Made by a program: the position numbers and the translations under genes. From an uncultured Collinsella sp. (GTDB taxonomy: Bacteria; Actinomycetota; Coriobacteriia; Coriobacteriales; Coriobacteriaceae): a stretch of 64,000 bases of DNA. The stretch is from contig UQHK01000006.1 in assembly GCA_900540855.1 (NCBI GenBank), positions 33,041 to 97,040 on the forward strand, given 5' to 3'. This document shows, in pieces, positions 40,545-49,700 of this stretch (position 1 is the first letter of the stretch; each line of letters begins with the position of its first letter). A model generated the notes under the pieces. The model searched no databases. It saw only the letters and a program-made list of their open reading frames with translations, and was not told where the DNA came from.

Positions 40545-40629
40545 GGGGGCGTGGCGGAATTGGCATACGCAGGAGACTTAAAATCTCTCGCCGCAAGGAT
40601 TGTGGGTTCGAGTCCCACCGCCCCTACCA
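40545..40629 (+). tRNA. tRNA-Leu (anticodon UAA), CCA encoded
   Basis: The acceptor stem GGGGGCG pairs with CGCCCCT, discriminator A and CCA follow. The D arm has GGCGGAATTGGCATACGC. The anticodon loop is CTTAAAA in GAGACTTAAAATCTC, so the anticodon is TAA. A short variable arm with CTCGCCGCAAGGAT and the T arm GTGGGTTCGAGTCCCAC follow. The long variable region fits leucine. Confidence 0.95.
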
Positions 40630-40929
40630 TTTGGCTTTTACGGGCCCGTGCCCCATGGGGATGCGGGCTTGTTTCTTTTGGACGCCGGTGGGGCTCGAAC
40701 CCGCGAGGGGGCGAGCGTCAAGCGGACGCGCAGCGTCCGTAGCGAGCCGGCGAGGGCGCCGACAGGCGGCCGAAGCCGGTGCGCATTTGCGCAGCAAATG
40801 CGCAGACGTCCCACCGCCCCTACCACGTATTGTCTACGAGCCCGTGTCCCCAAGGGATGCGGGCTCGTTTCTTTTAGGTGCCGTCAACTGCAGAGCAGCT
40901 CATTTGGGACAGAGCTTTTTTGACTACTT
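40630..40929. other. Gap after tRNA-Leu with a duplicated tRNA end and terminator
   Basis: The terminator of the tRNA is at 40641-40679 (hairpin GCCCG...CGGGC, then TTGTTTCTTTT). The 18 bases from 40612 to 40629 (tRNA 3' end) recur exactly at 40808-40825 and a second terminator-like hairpin at 40838-40875 resembles the first. Between them lie CGGACGCGCAGCGTCCG and TGCGCATTTGCGCAGCAAATGCGCA hairpins, and GGTGGGGCTCGAACCC, which looks like a T arm on the minus strand. No gene. Confidence 0.75.
40838..40875 (+). terminator. Second copy of the tRNA-Leu terminator
   Basis: GAGCCCGTGTCCC and GGGATGCGGGCTC form a stem, followed by GTTTCTTTT. It closely matches 40641-40679. Confidence 0.75.
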
Positions 40930-41931
40930 TTAAAGGGTGCTCAGGCTCGGGGTCCAGGCGATGGTGGGGGTCGCGCCGTCGAGAACCTCGTTGATGGTGG
41001 CGGCCATGCCGGCGAGGAGGCTGTTCTCACTTACGGTGAGCGTCTTGTAGCCGCCGGCTCGCATGAGCTCGCGGATCACCACGGCACCAGCCAAGATCAC
41101 GCCCGCACGTTTGGGCTGTACACCCGGTAGCGCGGCGATGCCTTCCGCGTCCAATACAGACATGCGCTCGATAGCGGCCGAGACCTGCTCCAGCGACAGC
41201 TCGCGTAGGTGTACAAAGCTCGAATCGTACGGTTCCAGCTCGTGGATCAGCGCCACGAGCGTGGTGACGGTGCCACCCACCGCGACCAGGCGCTCGGCAC
41301 GCTCAAAGTCGCTGGGCAGGCCTTCAAAATAGGTGGCGAACTGCTCGCCTGCCCACGCGGCAGCGGCAGCAAGCTCGCCGCTTGCGGGTGGCAGCGCCGA
41401 GAAAAATCGTTCCGTCACGCGGCGGCAGCCAATGTCCAGCGAGCGCGTTCCCTCCAGCGCAAAGACGCCGCGCTCCGGTGCATAGACGCCCGTCGCGAGC
41501 TCCGTGGATCCGCCGCCCGAATCGGCAACGATGATGCGCTCGCCAGCAAAGTCGTGCGCCACGCCAAAAAACGTCAGGCGCGCCTCGACCTCGCCCGGAA
41601 TCACCTGCGGCTCGAGCTCCATCTCGCGCAGACCGTCCAGCAGCAGCGAGGCATTGGACGCATCGCGCGCGGCGCTCGTGCACGTGGTGCAGATGCACGC
41701 GGCCCCAAAGGCACGGGCCTCGTCCACAAACATGCGGCATGCGGCGAGCACGCGCTCAACGGCCGCCTCGCAAAAGCGCCCCGTCGCATCCACGCCCTCG
41801 CCCAAGTCGGTAATCTCGGTATGCTTGGACGATTCCACGATCGCCCCGCCCTCGACCTGGGCCAGCACCAGTCGCGACGACACCGTTCCCAGGTCAATCG
41901 CCGCCACCTTATATCGTTTGCAATTCGTCAT
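40930..41931 (-). CDS. ppx: Ppx/GppA-family phosphatase (exopolyphosphatase-like)
   Basis: A 333-residue protein of the ASKHA fold. Phosphate-binding motifs are AAIDLGTVSSRL (residues 10-21) and VADSGGGSTELA near 139-150, with LDIGCRRVTERF and AVGGTVTTL later. Short length fits the actinobacterial Ppx1-type proteins (about 310-340) rather than the two-domain E. coli enzyme. It may hydrolyse polyphosphate or (p)ppGpp. It follows the divIC-like gene by 20 bases, in the usual actinobacterial order eno-divIC-ppx. Confidence 0.9.
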   Translation of the reverse strand: MTNCKRYKVAAIDLGTVSSRLVLAQVEGGAIVESSKHTEITDLGEGVDATGRFCEAAVERVLAACRMFVDEARAFGAACICTTCTSAARDASNASLLLDGLREMELEPQVIPGEVEARLTFFGVAHDFAGERIIVADSGGGSTELATGVYAPERGVFALEGTRSLDIGCRRVTERFFSALPPASGELAAAAAWAGEQFATYFEGLPSDFERAERLVAVGGTVTTLVALIHELEPYDSSFVHLRELSLEQVSAAIERMSVLDAEGIAALPGVQPKRAGVILAGAVVIRELMRAGGYKTLTVSENSLLAGMAATINEVLDGATPTIAWTPSLSTL

Positions 41932-41951
41932 TGCAGGCTCCCCTCCGGGCG

Positions 41952-42713
41952 CTATTTGCCGTTGGACACGACCGTCTGGCCCTCGACGCCGTTAAATCCA
42001 AACAGCATATCGAGCGTCTGGATATACCAAGGCGCGTCCTTGCCGACCTCTTCGATCTCTTTGGCGACTTCGCTGGCCTTCTTGGCGTTCGAGGACTTTT
42101 TGCTCGACGACGAGTCCGAATCGTCGTCCAGGCCCAGCACGTCAATCTTGGTCTCGCCGGGCATCACCAGGCCAAGGTCCTCGGTCGCCGCGTCCTTAAT
42201 GCCCTCCTCCGAGAGCAGTTTGTCGACGCTTTTCTGCAGCTCGTCGTTGTACTGCTGGCGAATCTCGACCTGCTTGGCCAAGATATCGCTCGAGCGTTTG
42301 GCAACGTAGAGATCGCGCACGGGAAAGTACAAACTCACGAGCACCAGGACGACGACAATGCCAATAAACAGCCCGCGCTGGGGTCCATGGGTAAAGTCAT
42401 AGATCGCCTTGACCACCGCGTTGTCGTTGGCGTAGTGCATGAAGTCCGAACCCGAAAGACGACTCGAGGGCCTGGTCGATTTTTCGTGTGTTTGAGCCGA
42501 GGAACGCTGAGCATGCGTCGGGCGCGCCGAACGTGGCGGGCGGTCCGTCGGCGTATTCATTTGAGCACGGGGGTGTGGGGCGCTTGCCGGACGCTGTGCG
42601 CGGCGATCGGTACCGGCACAGTCGGACCCGCCGAGCTGCACGGTACCTGCACGACGAGACGACGGCTCGCGCGAACCGGCGGAATAATACCTGTTGTCGT
42701 AAATCTGATCCAT
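41952..42713 (-). CDS. FtsB/DivIC-like septum formation initiator protein
   Basis: A 253-residue protein. Residues 1-110 are a disordered, Arg/Ser/Pro-rich cytoplasmic stretch, followed by one membrane span at about 114-131 (GLFIGIVVVLVLVSLYF), then a coiled coil (AKQVEIRQQYNDELQKSVDKL), an E-x2-A/L-x2-LG-V-x-PGE motif (DLGLVMPGETKI near 179-190) and an acidic Ser-rich tail. This is the standard DivIC/FtsB architecture, which links early and late divisome proteins. The start ATG at 42713 has AAGG; an inner ATG at residue 52 is possible. It lies between eno and ppx. Confidence 0.87.
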   Translation of the reverse strand: MDQIYDNRYYSAGSREPSSRRAGTVQLGGSDCAGTDRRAQRPASAPHPRAQMNTPTDRPPRSARPTHAQRSSAQTHEKSTRPSSRLSGSDFMHYANDNAVVKAIYDFTHGPQRGLFIGIVVVLVLVSLYFPVRDLYVAKRSSDILAKQVEIRQQYNDELQKSVDKLLSEEGIKDAATEDLGLVMPGETKIDVLGLDDDSDSSSSKKSSNAKKASEVAKEIEEVGKDAPWYIQTLDMLFGFNGVEGQTVVSNGK

Positions 42714-42810
42714 GTGCGCCTTGTGCGGTTGAGGTTTGTTTGCGCTAAGTTCTTTAGTTATAGCACGAGTGCGTGCACCGCCTCCGGCGGCCCTTGCTCG
42801 ACATAAAAAA

Positions 42811-42837
42811 GGCGCTGAGCCATATGGCCCAGCGCCC
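42811..42837 (-). terminator. Intrinsic terminator of eno
   Basis: On the minus strand GGGCGCTGGGCCATATGGCTCAGCGCC forms a near-perfect stem and is followed by TTTTTT. It lies about 75 bases after the eno stop. Confidence 0.88.
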
Positions 42838-42909
42838 AATGGTGCTCAACAGTGCCCGGCGGGAGCGAGGCGAATCCGAGTCAGCCCCGCCCCCGCACAC
42901 GCCGCTTGC

Positions 42910-44199
42910 CTAGCGAATGTTGTAGAACGCGGCCTTGCCGGCGTAGCGCGCGCTGCCCTCGAGCTCGTCCTCGATGCGGATGAGCTGGTTGTACTTGGCA
43001 ATACGGTCGCTGCGGCACGGGGCGCCCGACTTGATCTGGCCGGCGTTGACGCCCACAACGAGGTCGGCGATCGTGGAATCCTCGGTCTCGCCGGAACGAT
43101 GGCTCACGATGCAAGCGTAGCCGGCCTCCTTGGCGGTCTCGATGGCCTCGAGCGACTCGGTGAGCGTGCCGATCTGGTTGACCTTGACCAGGATCGCGTT
43201 GGCGGCGCCCAGCTCGATGCCCTTCTTGAGGCGCTCGGTGTTGGTGACGAACAGGTCGTCGCCCACCAGCTGCACCTTGTTGCCAATGCGGCGGGTCAGC
43301 TCGACCCAGCCGTCCCAGTCCTCCTCGGCCATGCCGTCCTCGATGGAGATGATGGGATAGGTGTCGACGAGCTTCTCCCAGTAATCGACCATCTGGGCAC
43401 TCGTGTACTCCACGCCCTCGCCCTTGAGTTCGTACATGCCGGTCTCGGCGTTGTAGAACTCGGTCGAAGCCGGGTCCATGGCGTACATGAAGTCGACGCC
43501 GGGCTTAAAGCCGGCCTTCTCGACGGCCTTGGTAATGTACTCAAACGGCTCGGCATTGGTCTTGAGGTTGGGCGCAAAGCCGCCCTCGTCGCCCACGCCG
43601 CCGCCCAGGCCGGCCTCGTGCAGCACGCCCTTGAGGGTGTGGTAGACCTCGGCGCACCAACGCAGGCCCTCGGCAAAGCTCGGGGCGCCCACCGGCATGA
43701 TCATGAACTCCTGGAAGTCGACGTTATTGTCGGCATGCACGCCGCCGTTGAGGATGTTCATCATGGGCGTGGGCAGCAGATGGGCGTTGACGCCGCCCAG
43801 GTACTGGTACAGCGAAAGACCCGCCGACTCGGCAGCGGCGCGGGCGACGGCCAGCGACACGCCCAGGATGGCGTTGGCACCGAGCTTGGTCTTGTTGGGG
43901 GTACCGTCCGCGGCAATCAGCGCGGCATCGACGGCGCGCTGGTCGAAGGCGTCGAGGCCCACGACGGCGTTAGCGCACTCGTTATTGACGTGCTCGACGG
44001 CCTGCGAAACGCCCTTGCCCAGGTAGCGGCCCTTGTCGCCATCGCGCAGCTCGCATGCCTCAAAGGCGCCGGTCGAAGCGCCCGAAGGCACCATCGCGCG
44101 GCCGAAGCTGCCGTCCTCGAGCACGACCTCGACCTCGACGGTGGGGTTGCCGCGGCTGTCGAGTACCTCGCGACCGTAGACATCCAAAATATCGCTCAT
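42910..44199 (-). CDS. eno: Enolase
   Basis: A 429-residue enolase, converting 2-phosphoglycerate to phosphoenolpyruvate. Signature stretches are REVLDSRGNPTVEVEV, MVPSGASTGAFEACELRDGD, GANAILGVSLAVARAAA, the metal Asp in ISIEDGMAEEDWDGW, LVGDDLFVTN, KVNQIGTLTE and SHRSGETEDSTIADL. Length is the family norm. It is ended by its own terminator before the divIC-like gene. Confidence 0.98.
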   Translation of the reverse strand: MSDILDVYGREVLDSRGNPTVEVEVVLEDGSFGRAMVPSGASTGAFEACELRDGDKGRYLGKGVSQAVEHVNNECANAVVGLDAFDQRAVDAALIAADGTPNKTKLGANAILGVSLAVARAAAESAGLSLYQYLGGVNAHLLPTPMMNILNGGVHADNNVDFQEFMIMPVGAPSFAEGLRWCAEVYHTLKGVLHEAGLGGGVGDEGGFAPNLKTNAEPFEYITKAVEKAGFKPGVDFMYAMDPASTEFYNAETGMYELKGEGVEYTSAQMVDYWEKLVDTYPIISIEDGMAEEDWDGWVELTRRIGNKVQLVGDDLFVTNTERLKKGIELGAANAILVKVNQIGTLTESLEAIETAKEAGYACIVSHRSGETEDSTIADLVVGVNAGQIKSGAPCRSDRIAKYNQLIRIEDELEGSARYAGKAAFYNIR

Positions 44200-44348
44200 G
44201 TTGTCTCCCTCTCACTTGGAAACGGGTTGAATGCTTGGCGACACGGCTTGCACGCTACAGTGGCGCGCAGGTTCATAAGTTAGCCTTATCGCACTTTTTG
44301 CATTATGCCCTAAGTTAGCCAAGGGATACAATCTTTTTGAAAAATAAT

Positions 44349-44381
44349 GGGGGCGATGAGAAAGTCCGTCCCGTCGCCCCC
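44349..44381 (-). terminator. Intrinsic terminator of mazG
   Basis: On the minus strand GGGGGCGA pairs with TCGCCCCC around a 17-base loop, followed by ATTATTTTTC. It starts 7 bases after the mazG stop. Confidence 0.8.
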
Positions 44382-44387
44382 GCAGTC

Positions 44388-45248
44388 TTACTCCTCTGCC
44401 TTTGCGGCATCCCAGAGGTCATTGAGGCCGTGGGTCGAAAGCTCGGCCAGATCCACGTGGGCGTCGGCCGCCATCTGCTCCATCGCGGCCCAGCGGCGGC
44501 GGAACTTTGCCGTGCTGGCACGCAGGGCGCTCTCGGCGTCGATTCCCTCCTTGCGCGCAACGTTGACCAGGGCAAAGAGCAGGTCGCCAAACTCCATCTC
44601 GCGCTCGGGCGAGCCGGGAGCCTCGGCCTCAAACTCGGCACGCTCCTCAGCGACCTCGTCCCACACGTCCTGGACCGTCTCCCACTCAAAGCCCACGGCA
44701 GCCGCCTTGCGCGACACCTTCTGAGCCTGCATCAGCGCCGGCAGGTGCGTGGGCACACCGTCGAGCAGACCCTCGGGTGCGGCCCCGCCTGCCGCCACGG
44801 CCTGGTCTTTGGCGGCCTTCTCGGCAAGCTTGACCTCGTCCCAAATCTTGAGCACCTCGTCGGAGTTGTCGGCATCCGCATCGCCAAACACGTGCGGGTG
44901 ACGACGGATGAGCTTGGCGTCGATATCGCGCGCCACATCGGCCAGCGAAAACTCGCCGGCATCCGCCGCAATCTGCGCATGCAGTACGACCTGCATGAGC
45001 ACGTCGCCCAACTCCTCGCGCAGGTGTGCCGCGTCGTCGGCCTCGATGCAGTCGAGCGCCTCGTAGGCTTCCTCGATCATGTTCTTGCCAATGCTGCGGT
45101 GCGTCTGCTCGCGGTCCCACGGGCAGCCGTCGGGCTGACGCAGGCGCCAGATGGTCTGCACCAGATGCTGCAGCTCGGCCGACGCGTCTACCAGCGTGGA
45201 CAGGTCGCGCGAACCCTCGGCATTTTGCTGAGCCATATGCTCGGCCAT
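44388..45248 (-). CDS. mazG: Nucleoside triphosphate pyrophosphohydrolase MazG
   Basis: A 286-residue two-domain MazG. The N-terminal domain has RQPDGCPWDREQTHRSIGKNMIEEAYEALDCIE and LREELGDVLMQVVLHAQ, with the E-x2-E and E-x2-D metal ligands. The C-terminal domain repeats them in degenerate form (GDLLFALVNVARKEG). It hydrolyses NTPs and dNTPs to monophosphates and clears abnormal nucleotides. The start is 2 bases after the stop of the phosphodiesterase gene, so they are one operon. Confidence 0.95.
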   Translation of the reverse strand: MAEHMAQQNAEGSRDLSTLVDASAELQHLVQTIWRLRQPDGCPWDREQTHRSIGKNMIEEAYEALDCIEADDAAHLREELGDVLMQVVLHAQIAADAGEFSLADVARDIDAKLIRRHPHVFGDADADNSDEVLKIWDEVKLAEKAAKDQAVAAGGAAPEGLLDGVPTHLPALMQAQKVSRKAAAVGFEWETVQDVWDEVAEERAEFEAEAPGSPEREMEFGDLLFALVNVARKEGIDAESALRASTAKFRRRWAAMEQMAADAHVDLAELSTHGLNDLWDAAKAEE

Positions 45249-45250
45249 GG

Positions 45251-45799
45251 TTAGTCCTCCCCCATGATCACATGGCGGAACGCGCCGCCCTCGTAGACGC
45301 CGTAGCTATGTGTGCCGTCCTTGGGGATGCTCACGCTGCCGGGATTGAAGAGCCACAGACCCGGGTGCGCGGCGCTTTCCTCGTTAACCTTGATGTGCGT
45401 ATGGCCGTAGACGAGCGCGGAGCCCTCGGGCAGCGCGGGCGCGTGGTCAACGCTGTTATGCATGCCGGCGCCAAAGACGTGGCCGTGCGTCAGGAACAGT
45501 TCACGTCCGGTCTCGTCGAATAGTGTGGCGTAGTCAGCCATGACGGGGAAGTCGAGGACCATCTGGTCGACCTCGGCGTCGCAGTTGCCGCGCACCGCGA
45601 TGATGCGGTCGGCCAGGGCGTTGAGCAGCGGAATCACGCGTTTGGGGGCGTAGTCGCGCGGCAGGTCGTTACGCGGGCCGTGGTAGAGCAGGTCGCCCAG
45701 CAGCACAATGCGGTCGGGCTGTTCGGATTCGATGGCAGTGCAGAGGCGCTCGGCCCAGTATGCCGAGCCATGGATGTCGGAAGCGATGAGGTATTTCAT
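45251..45799 (-). CDS. yfcE: YfcE-type phosphodiesterase
   Basis: A 182-residue metallophosphoesterase with ASDIHGSAYW (residues 4-13), GDLLYHGPRND, GNCDAEVD, LTHGHVFGAG and YGHTHIKVNEE, the five metal-binding motifs of the YfcE/MJ0936 family. The stretch NPGSVSIPKDG near the end is also typical. It hydrolyses phosphodiesters in vitro; the natural substrate is not known. The ATG has AAAGGACT. It is the first gene of the pair with mazG, downstream of the LarC2-like gene. Confidence 0.93.
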   Translation of the reverse strand: MKYLIASDIHGSAYWAERLCTAIESEQPDRIVLLGDLLYHGPRNDLPRDYAPKRVIPLLNALADRIIAVRGNCDAEVDQMVLDFPVMADYATLFDETGRELFLTHGHVFGAGMHNSVDHAPALPEGSALVYGHTHIKVNEESAAHPGLWLFNPGSVSIPKDGTHSYGVYEGGAFRHVIMGED

Positions 45800-45854
45800 G
45801 GGGAGTCCTTTCGGTGGGGTTAATTGGATTGGCGCGGCGCGTCACTCGCCCGCA

Positions 45855-46340
45855 TCACTCAAATCGCAACGCCGCGGCTTGGGCCGCTTGCATCACGCGT
45901 TGGAGCGGCACGTTGTGCTCGCGGGCAAGGCGAGCACAGTCCTCGTACTCGGGAGCCGCACGTTCACTGCCATCGGGCAGGGTCGCCACCTTAACGGATA
46001 CCTCGCCCCAAGGCGTTGTCACCTGCTCGAATCGGCGCGGCAGGCAAACGCGTTCCATCACCTGGCGACGAATGGCGTTGGTCGTGGTCTCCAAAAAGAT
46101 AATCGTCTGCAGGCGCTCGATATCCTCGTGTGAGCAGATCACCTGCAACTGCCAGCCGGGGCGGCCTTTTTTGCAGTAGAGGGGCAGCCAGTGCACCTCG
46201 CGGGCGCCGGCCTCGCGCAGGCGGTCAGCGGCATAGGCGAGTACCTCGGGCGACGCATCATCGATGTCGCACTCCAGCTTGACGATGGTTTCGGGCGCAT
46301 CGGTCTCGCGGGACAGCGGAGATGTACTTCCACGTTGCAT
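45855..46340 (-). CDS. LarC C-terminal-domain protein (nickel-pincer cofactor synthesis, LarC2-like)
   Basis: A 161-residue protein matching the C-terminal half of LarC (LarC2). Diagnostic stretches are LECDIDDASPEVLAYAADRLREAGA, LPLYCKKGRPGWQLQVI, IFLETTTNAIRRQ and VKVATLPDG. LarC inserts nickel into the pincer cofactor of lactate racemase and related enzymes, using CTP. In lactobacilli the full protein arises by a ribosomal frameshift joining larC1 and larC2. Here the ATG at 46340 begins a stand-alone C-terminal domain and no larC1 part is in the 380 bases before it. It may act with a separate LarC1 or have its own role. Confidence 0.85.
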   Translation of the reverse strand: MQRGSTSPLSRETDAPETIVKLECDIDDASPEVLAYAADRLREAGAREVHWLPLYCKKGRPGWQLQVICSHEDIERLQTIIFLETTTNAIRRQVMERVCLPRRFEQVTTPWGEVSVKVATLPDGSERAAPEYEDCARLAREHNVPLQRVMQAAQAAALRFE

Positions 46341-46722
46341 ACGGTCCGGATCCTTTCCGCACGGGCTCGTTTTATTCACCCAAACGCTAGCACATCGAAC
46401 GTGGCACAGGCGTGACTTTCGTCCGTCGTCGCCCTTGCCCCTATCCAAACATGTACGTCAGCCTCCAAACATGTCATTTTTTGTCGGTTTTGGAGGCTGA
46501 CGTACACGTTTTGGAGCGGGCCGCACACGATCAAAATTGCGCCCGCATTCCGTCCACCACAAAGTTCGCCGCACTCAACAATTTTGAACTTTCTACGCAG
46601 TTCATCGGCTAAAAATTACCCTCGGCATACTTACCCGCTGCACGATGTTACTCTAGTTGCATTTGGCTAACTAAGCGGCTGCCGAGGACCCAGCCCGGCA
46701 CCGTTACGGCATAGGAGGTTTC
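46341..46722. other. Gap with a long hairpin between the LarC2-like gene and the ABC exporter
   Basis: This 382-base gap contains the inverted repeat described at 46443-46514 and otherwise nothing clear. Before the ABC gene an ATAGGAGG ribosome binding site is present. Confidence 0.7.
46443..46514. repeat. Long imperfect inverted repeat
   Basis: TGTACGTCAGCCTCCAAA (46452-46469) and its exact complement (46489-46506) pair for 18 bp, and the pairing extends outward through CCAAAC/GTTTTGG with two mismatches to arms of about 29 bases. The loop is T-rich. CCAAACATGT is also directly repeated. No standard U-run follows the outer stem. Confidence 0.8.
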
Positions 46723-49700
46723 ATGTTCGAGAAGCGGCTCTTCTCCCTGGTTCCGCAGGCAACGCCCTACATTGTGGCGAGCGTCCTGTTTAAATGGATC
46801 GCGCTGATGGCAAACATCACGGTGATGTGGATCCTCGCGCGCATTCTGGGCGGCATCGTTGCCGGCGGACTGCCGGCTGCACTCGCCGTCGACGCGCTCG
46901 CGCAGGCAACTCCGCCGCTCGCCGGCGCCATCATCGTGCGCGCCGCCGCCATCTATCTGGCGCAGCGTTCCGGTGACAAGGCCGCCTTCAAAGCCGTCCG
47001 CCGCGTGCGCTCGCTCGTCTACGACAAGCTCACCGCACTCGGCCCCTCCTACACCGAGACCGTCCCCACCGCCGAGGCCGTCCAGACCAGCGTCGAGGGC
47101 GCCACGCAACTCCAGGTGTACTTTGGCGGCTACCTGCCGCAGCTCTTCTTTGCGGGCTTGGCACCCATCACGCTGTTTGTACTGCTCGTGGGCCAGGCGG
47201 GTCTTCCCGCCGCGCTGCTGCTCGCCTGCGTTCCGGTCATCCCCGTCTCCATCATGATGGTCATGCGCAACGCCAAAAAGATCGGTGCCGAGTACTGGGG
47301 CAGCTATGTCGATCTGGGCGGCATGTTCCTGGAGGCCGTGCAGGGTCTCACCACCCTTAAGGTCTACCAGGCCGATCGCAGCTGGCACGAGCGCATCAAC
47401 GCCGAGTCCGAGCGTTTCCGCACAGCGACCATGCGCCTGCTGGTGATGCAGCTGCGCTCCATTTGCGTTATGGACCTGGTCGTCTATATGGGCGCCGCGC
47501 TCGGCATTATCGTAGCCACGCTGCAGCTCGCCACGGGCAAGATTGGCTTTGAGGCTGCCTTCCTCATCGTCTTTCTGTCGCAGGAGTTCTTTTTGCCTAT
47601 GCGCCGCCTGGGATCGCTGTTCCACACGGCCATGAACGGCATGGCCGCCTCGCGCCGCATGTTTGGCATTTTGGATACGCCCGAGCCCGAGCGCGGCGAT
47701 GTTGAGCTTGACGGTCGCGGCGATATCGAGCTCGCGGGCGTGAGCTATGCATACGGCGACCGCACGGTGCTAGACAGCGCCAGCGCGACCATTGCGCACG
47801 GCTCGCTCGTGGCACTCGTGGGCGAAAGCGGCGGCGGCAAGTCCACGCTCGCGGGGATTATCTCGGGCCGCAAGGGTGCCTACCGCGGCAGCGTGCGCAT
47901 TGGCGGCGTTGAACTGCGCGATGCCACGGCCACCTCACTCATGCGTGCCGTCACCCTGGTGCCCACCAACGGCTACCTGTTTGCCGGCACCCTGCGCGAC
48001 AACCTGCTGCTCGCCCAGCCCAACGCCACCGACGCCGAGCTTTTGCGCGCGCTCGGCCGCACGCGCGTGGCGGCCTTTGTGCAGGCCAACGGCGGGCTCG
48101 ACATGGTGATTAACGAGGGCGGCACCAACCTTTCGGGTGGCCAGCGCCAGCGCGTGTGCATGGCACGCGCCCTGCTGCACGACTCGCCGATCTATGTGTT
48201 TGACGAGGCTACGAGCAATGTGGACGCTGCGAGCGAAGCCGCGATCGGCGAGGTCATCGCATCGCTTGCCGGCGAGCACACTGTAATTGTGGTGGCACAC
48301 CGCCTGTCGACGATCGTGGACGCCGACCAGATTCTGGTGCTGGAACGCGGTCGCATTGCCGAGCGCGGGACTCACGGCGAGCTCTTGGCAACCGCGGGCG
48401 CCTATGCGCGCATGTGGAACAGCCAGGAGCAGCTCTCGGCATATGCGTATGCGGAGGGTGATGCCGAGGATGCCGGCGCGGTTGAGGCTGTTGACGGCAG
48501 CACCGCCCGTACCGATGGCCTCAACGGTGCCGGCTCGTCTTCCGCTGCCGCGGTGCCTGACTCCGGCCGCGCCCGTCGCTCGGCGCCGTCCATCATGTGG
48601 CGCATGATGGGGCTCGTCCGACCGCTTGCCGGCTGGCTTGTGCTAGCCGTCGCGCTGGGCAGCATTGGCATGCTCACCGCCGCGTTCGTGCCGGCCTTTG
48701 GCGCCCTTGGCCTTATGGCCGCGCTGGGCCGCAACGCCTTGGGGCTTGGTCTTATCGTCACATGCGCGGCCTGTGCCGCCTGCGGCATCGCGCGCGGGCC
48801 GCTCCACTACGGCGAGCAGCTCTGCAACCATTACATCGCATTCCGTCTGCTCGCACACATTCGCGACCTGGTGTTTGGCGCCCTGCGCCAGCTCGCCCCC
48901 GCCAAGCTCGAGGGCCGCGGCAAGGGCGAGCTCGTGAGCCTGGTCACCTCGGATATCGAGCTGCTCGAGGTCTTCTACGCGCACACCATCTCGCCCATTG
49001 CCATAGCTCTGGTCTGCACCGTTGTGTTTGAGGGCTTTTTGCTGGCTGTGAGCCCCGAGCTCGCGGGCATCGCGCTCGTGGCCTACGCGGTCCTGGGCGT
49101 GCTGCTGCCCCTGACCTCGGCCAAGGCATGCGGCACCACCGGCCGCCAGAGCCGCGAGGGCGCCGGTAAGCTGGGCGCCTTTGTACTCGACAGTCTGCGC
49201 GGCGCGGGCGAGACCATCCAGTTTGCCGGTGGCACCGATCGCAGCCGTGCCCTGGGCAAGCTGACCGAGCAAGTCGGCGCCGTGGACGCGCGCCTCAAGC
49301 GCCGCCAGGCGGTCAGCGAGGCCGTAGCCGATGCGCTTATTCTTGTGGCTAATCTGGTGATGCTCGGGCGTGCGCTGCAGCTGGTGGCTGCGGGAACGAT
49401 TGACTTTGCCGCAGCGTTTGTCGCCGTCTTTACCTTTGTGTCGTCGTTTGGCTCGGTGATGGCCGTGAGCCGCCTGGGCGCCTCACTGCAGGAGACGCTC
49501 GCCTCGGGCGCACGCGTGCTCGATTTGCTCGACGAGCAGCCCCAGTGCGCCGAGGTCGCCGATGGACAGAACGTTGAGTTTGCCGGCGCCGCAGCCGAGC
49601 ATGTGAGCTTTAGCTATGTGGGCGGCGTGGACGCGGGCGGTGCGGGCGCCACAGAGCAGGTCGCGAACGACACCGCTGCGAGTCTCATCCTCGACGACGT

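Noticed and set aside
40551..40742. Frames that run over the tRNA-Leu gene
   Set aside because: They translate the tRNA itself; the cloverleaf and CCA end are clear.
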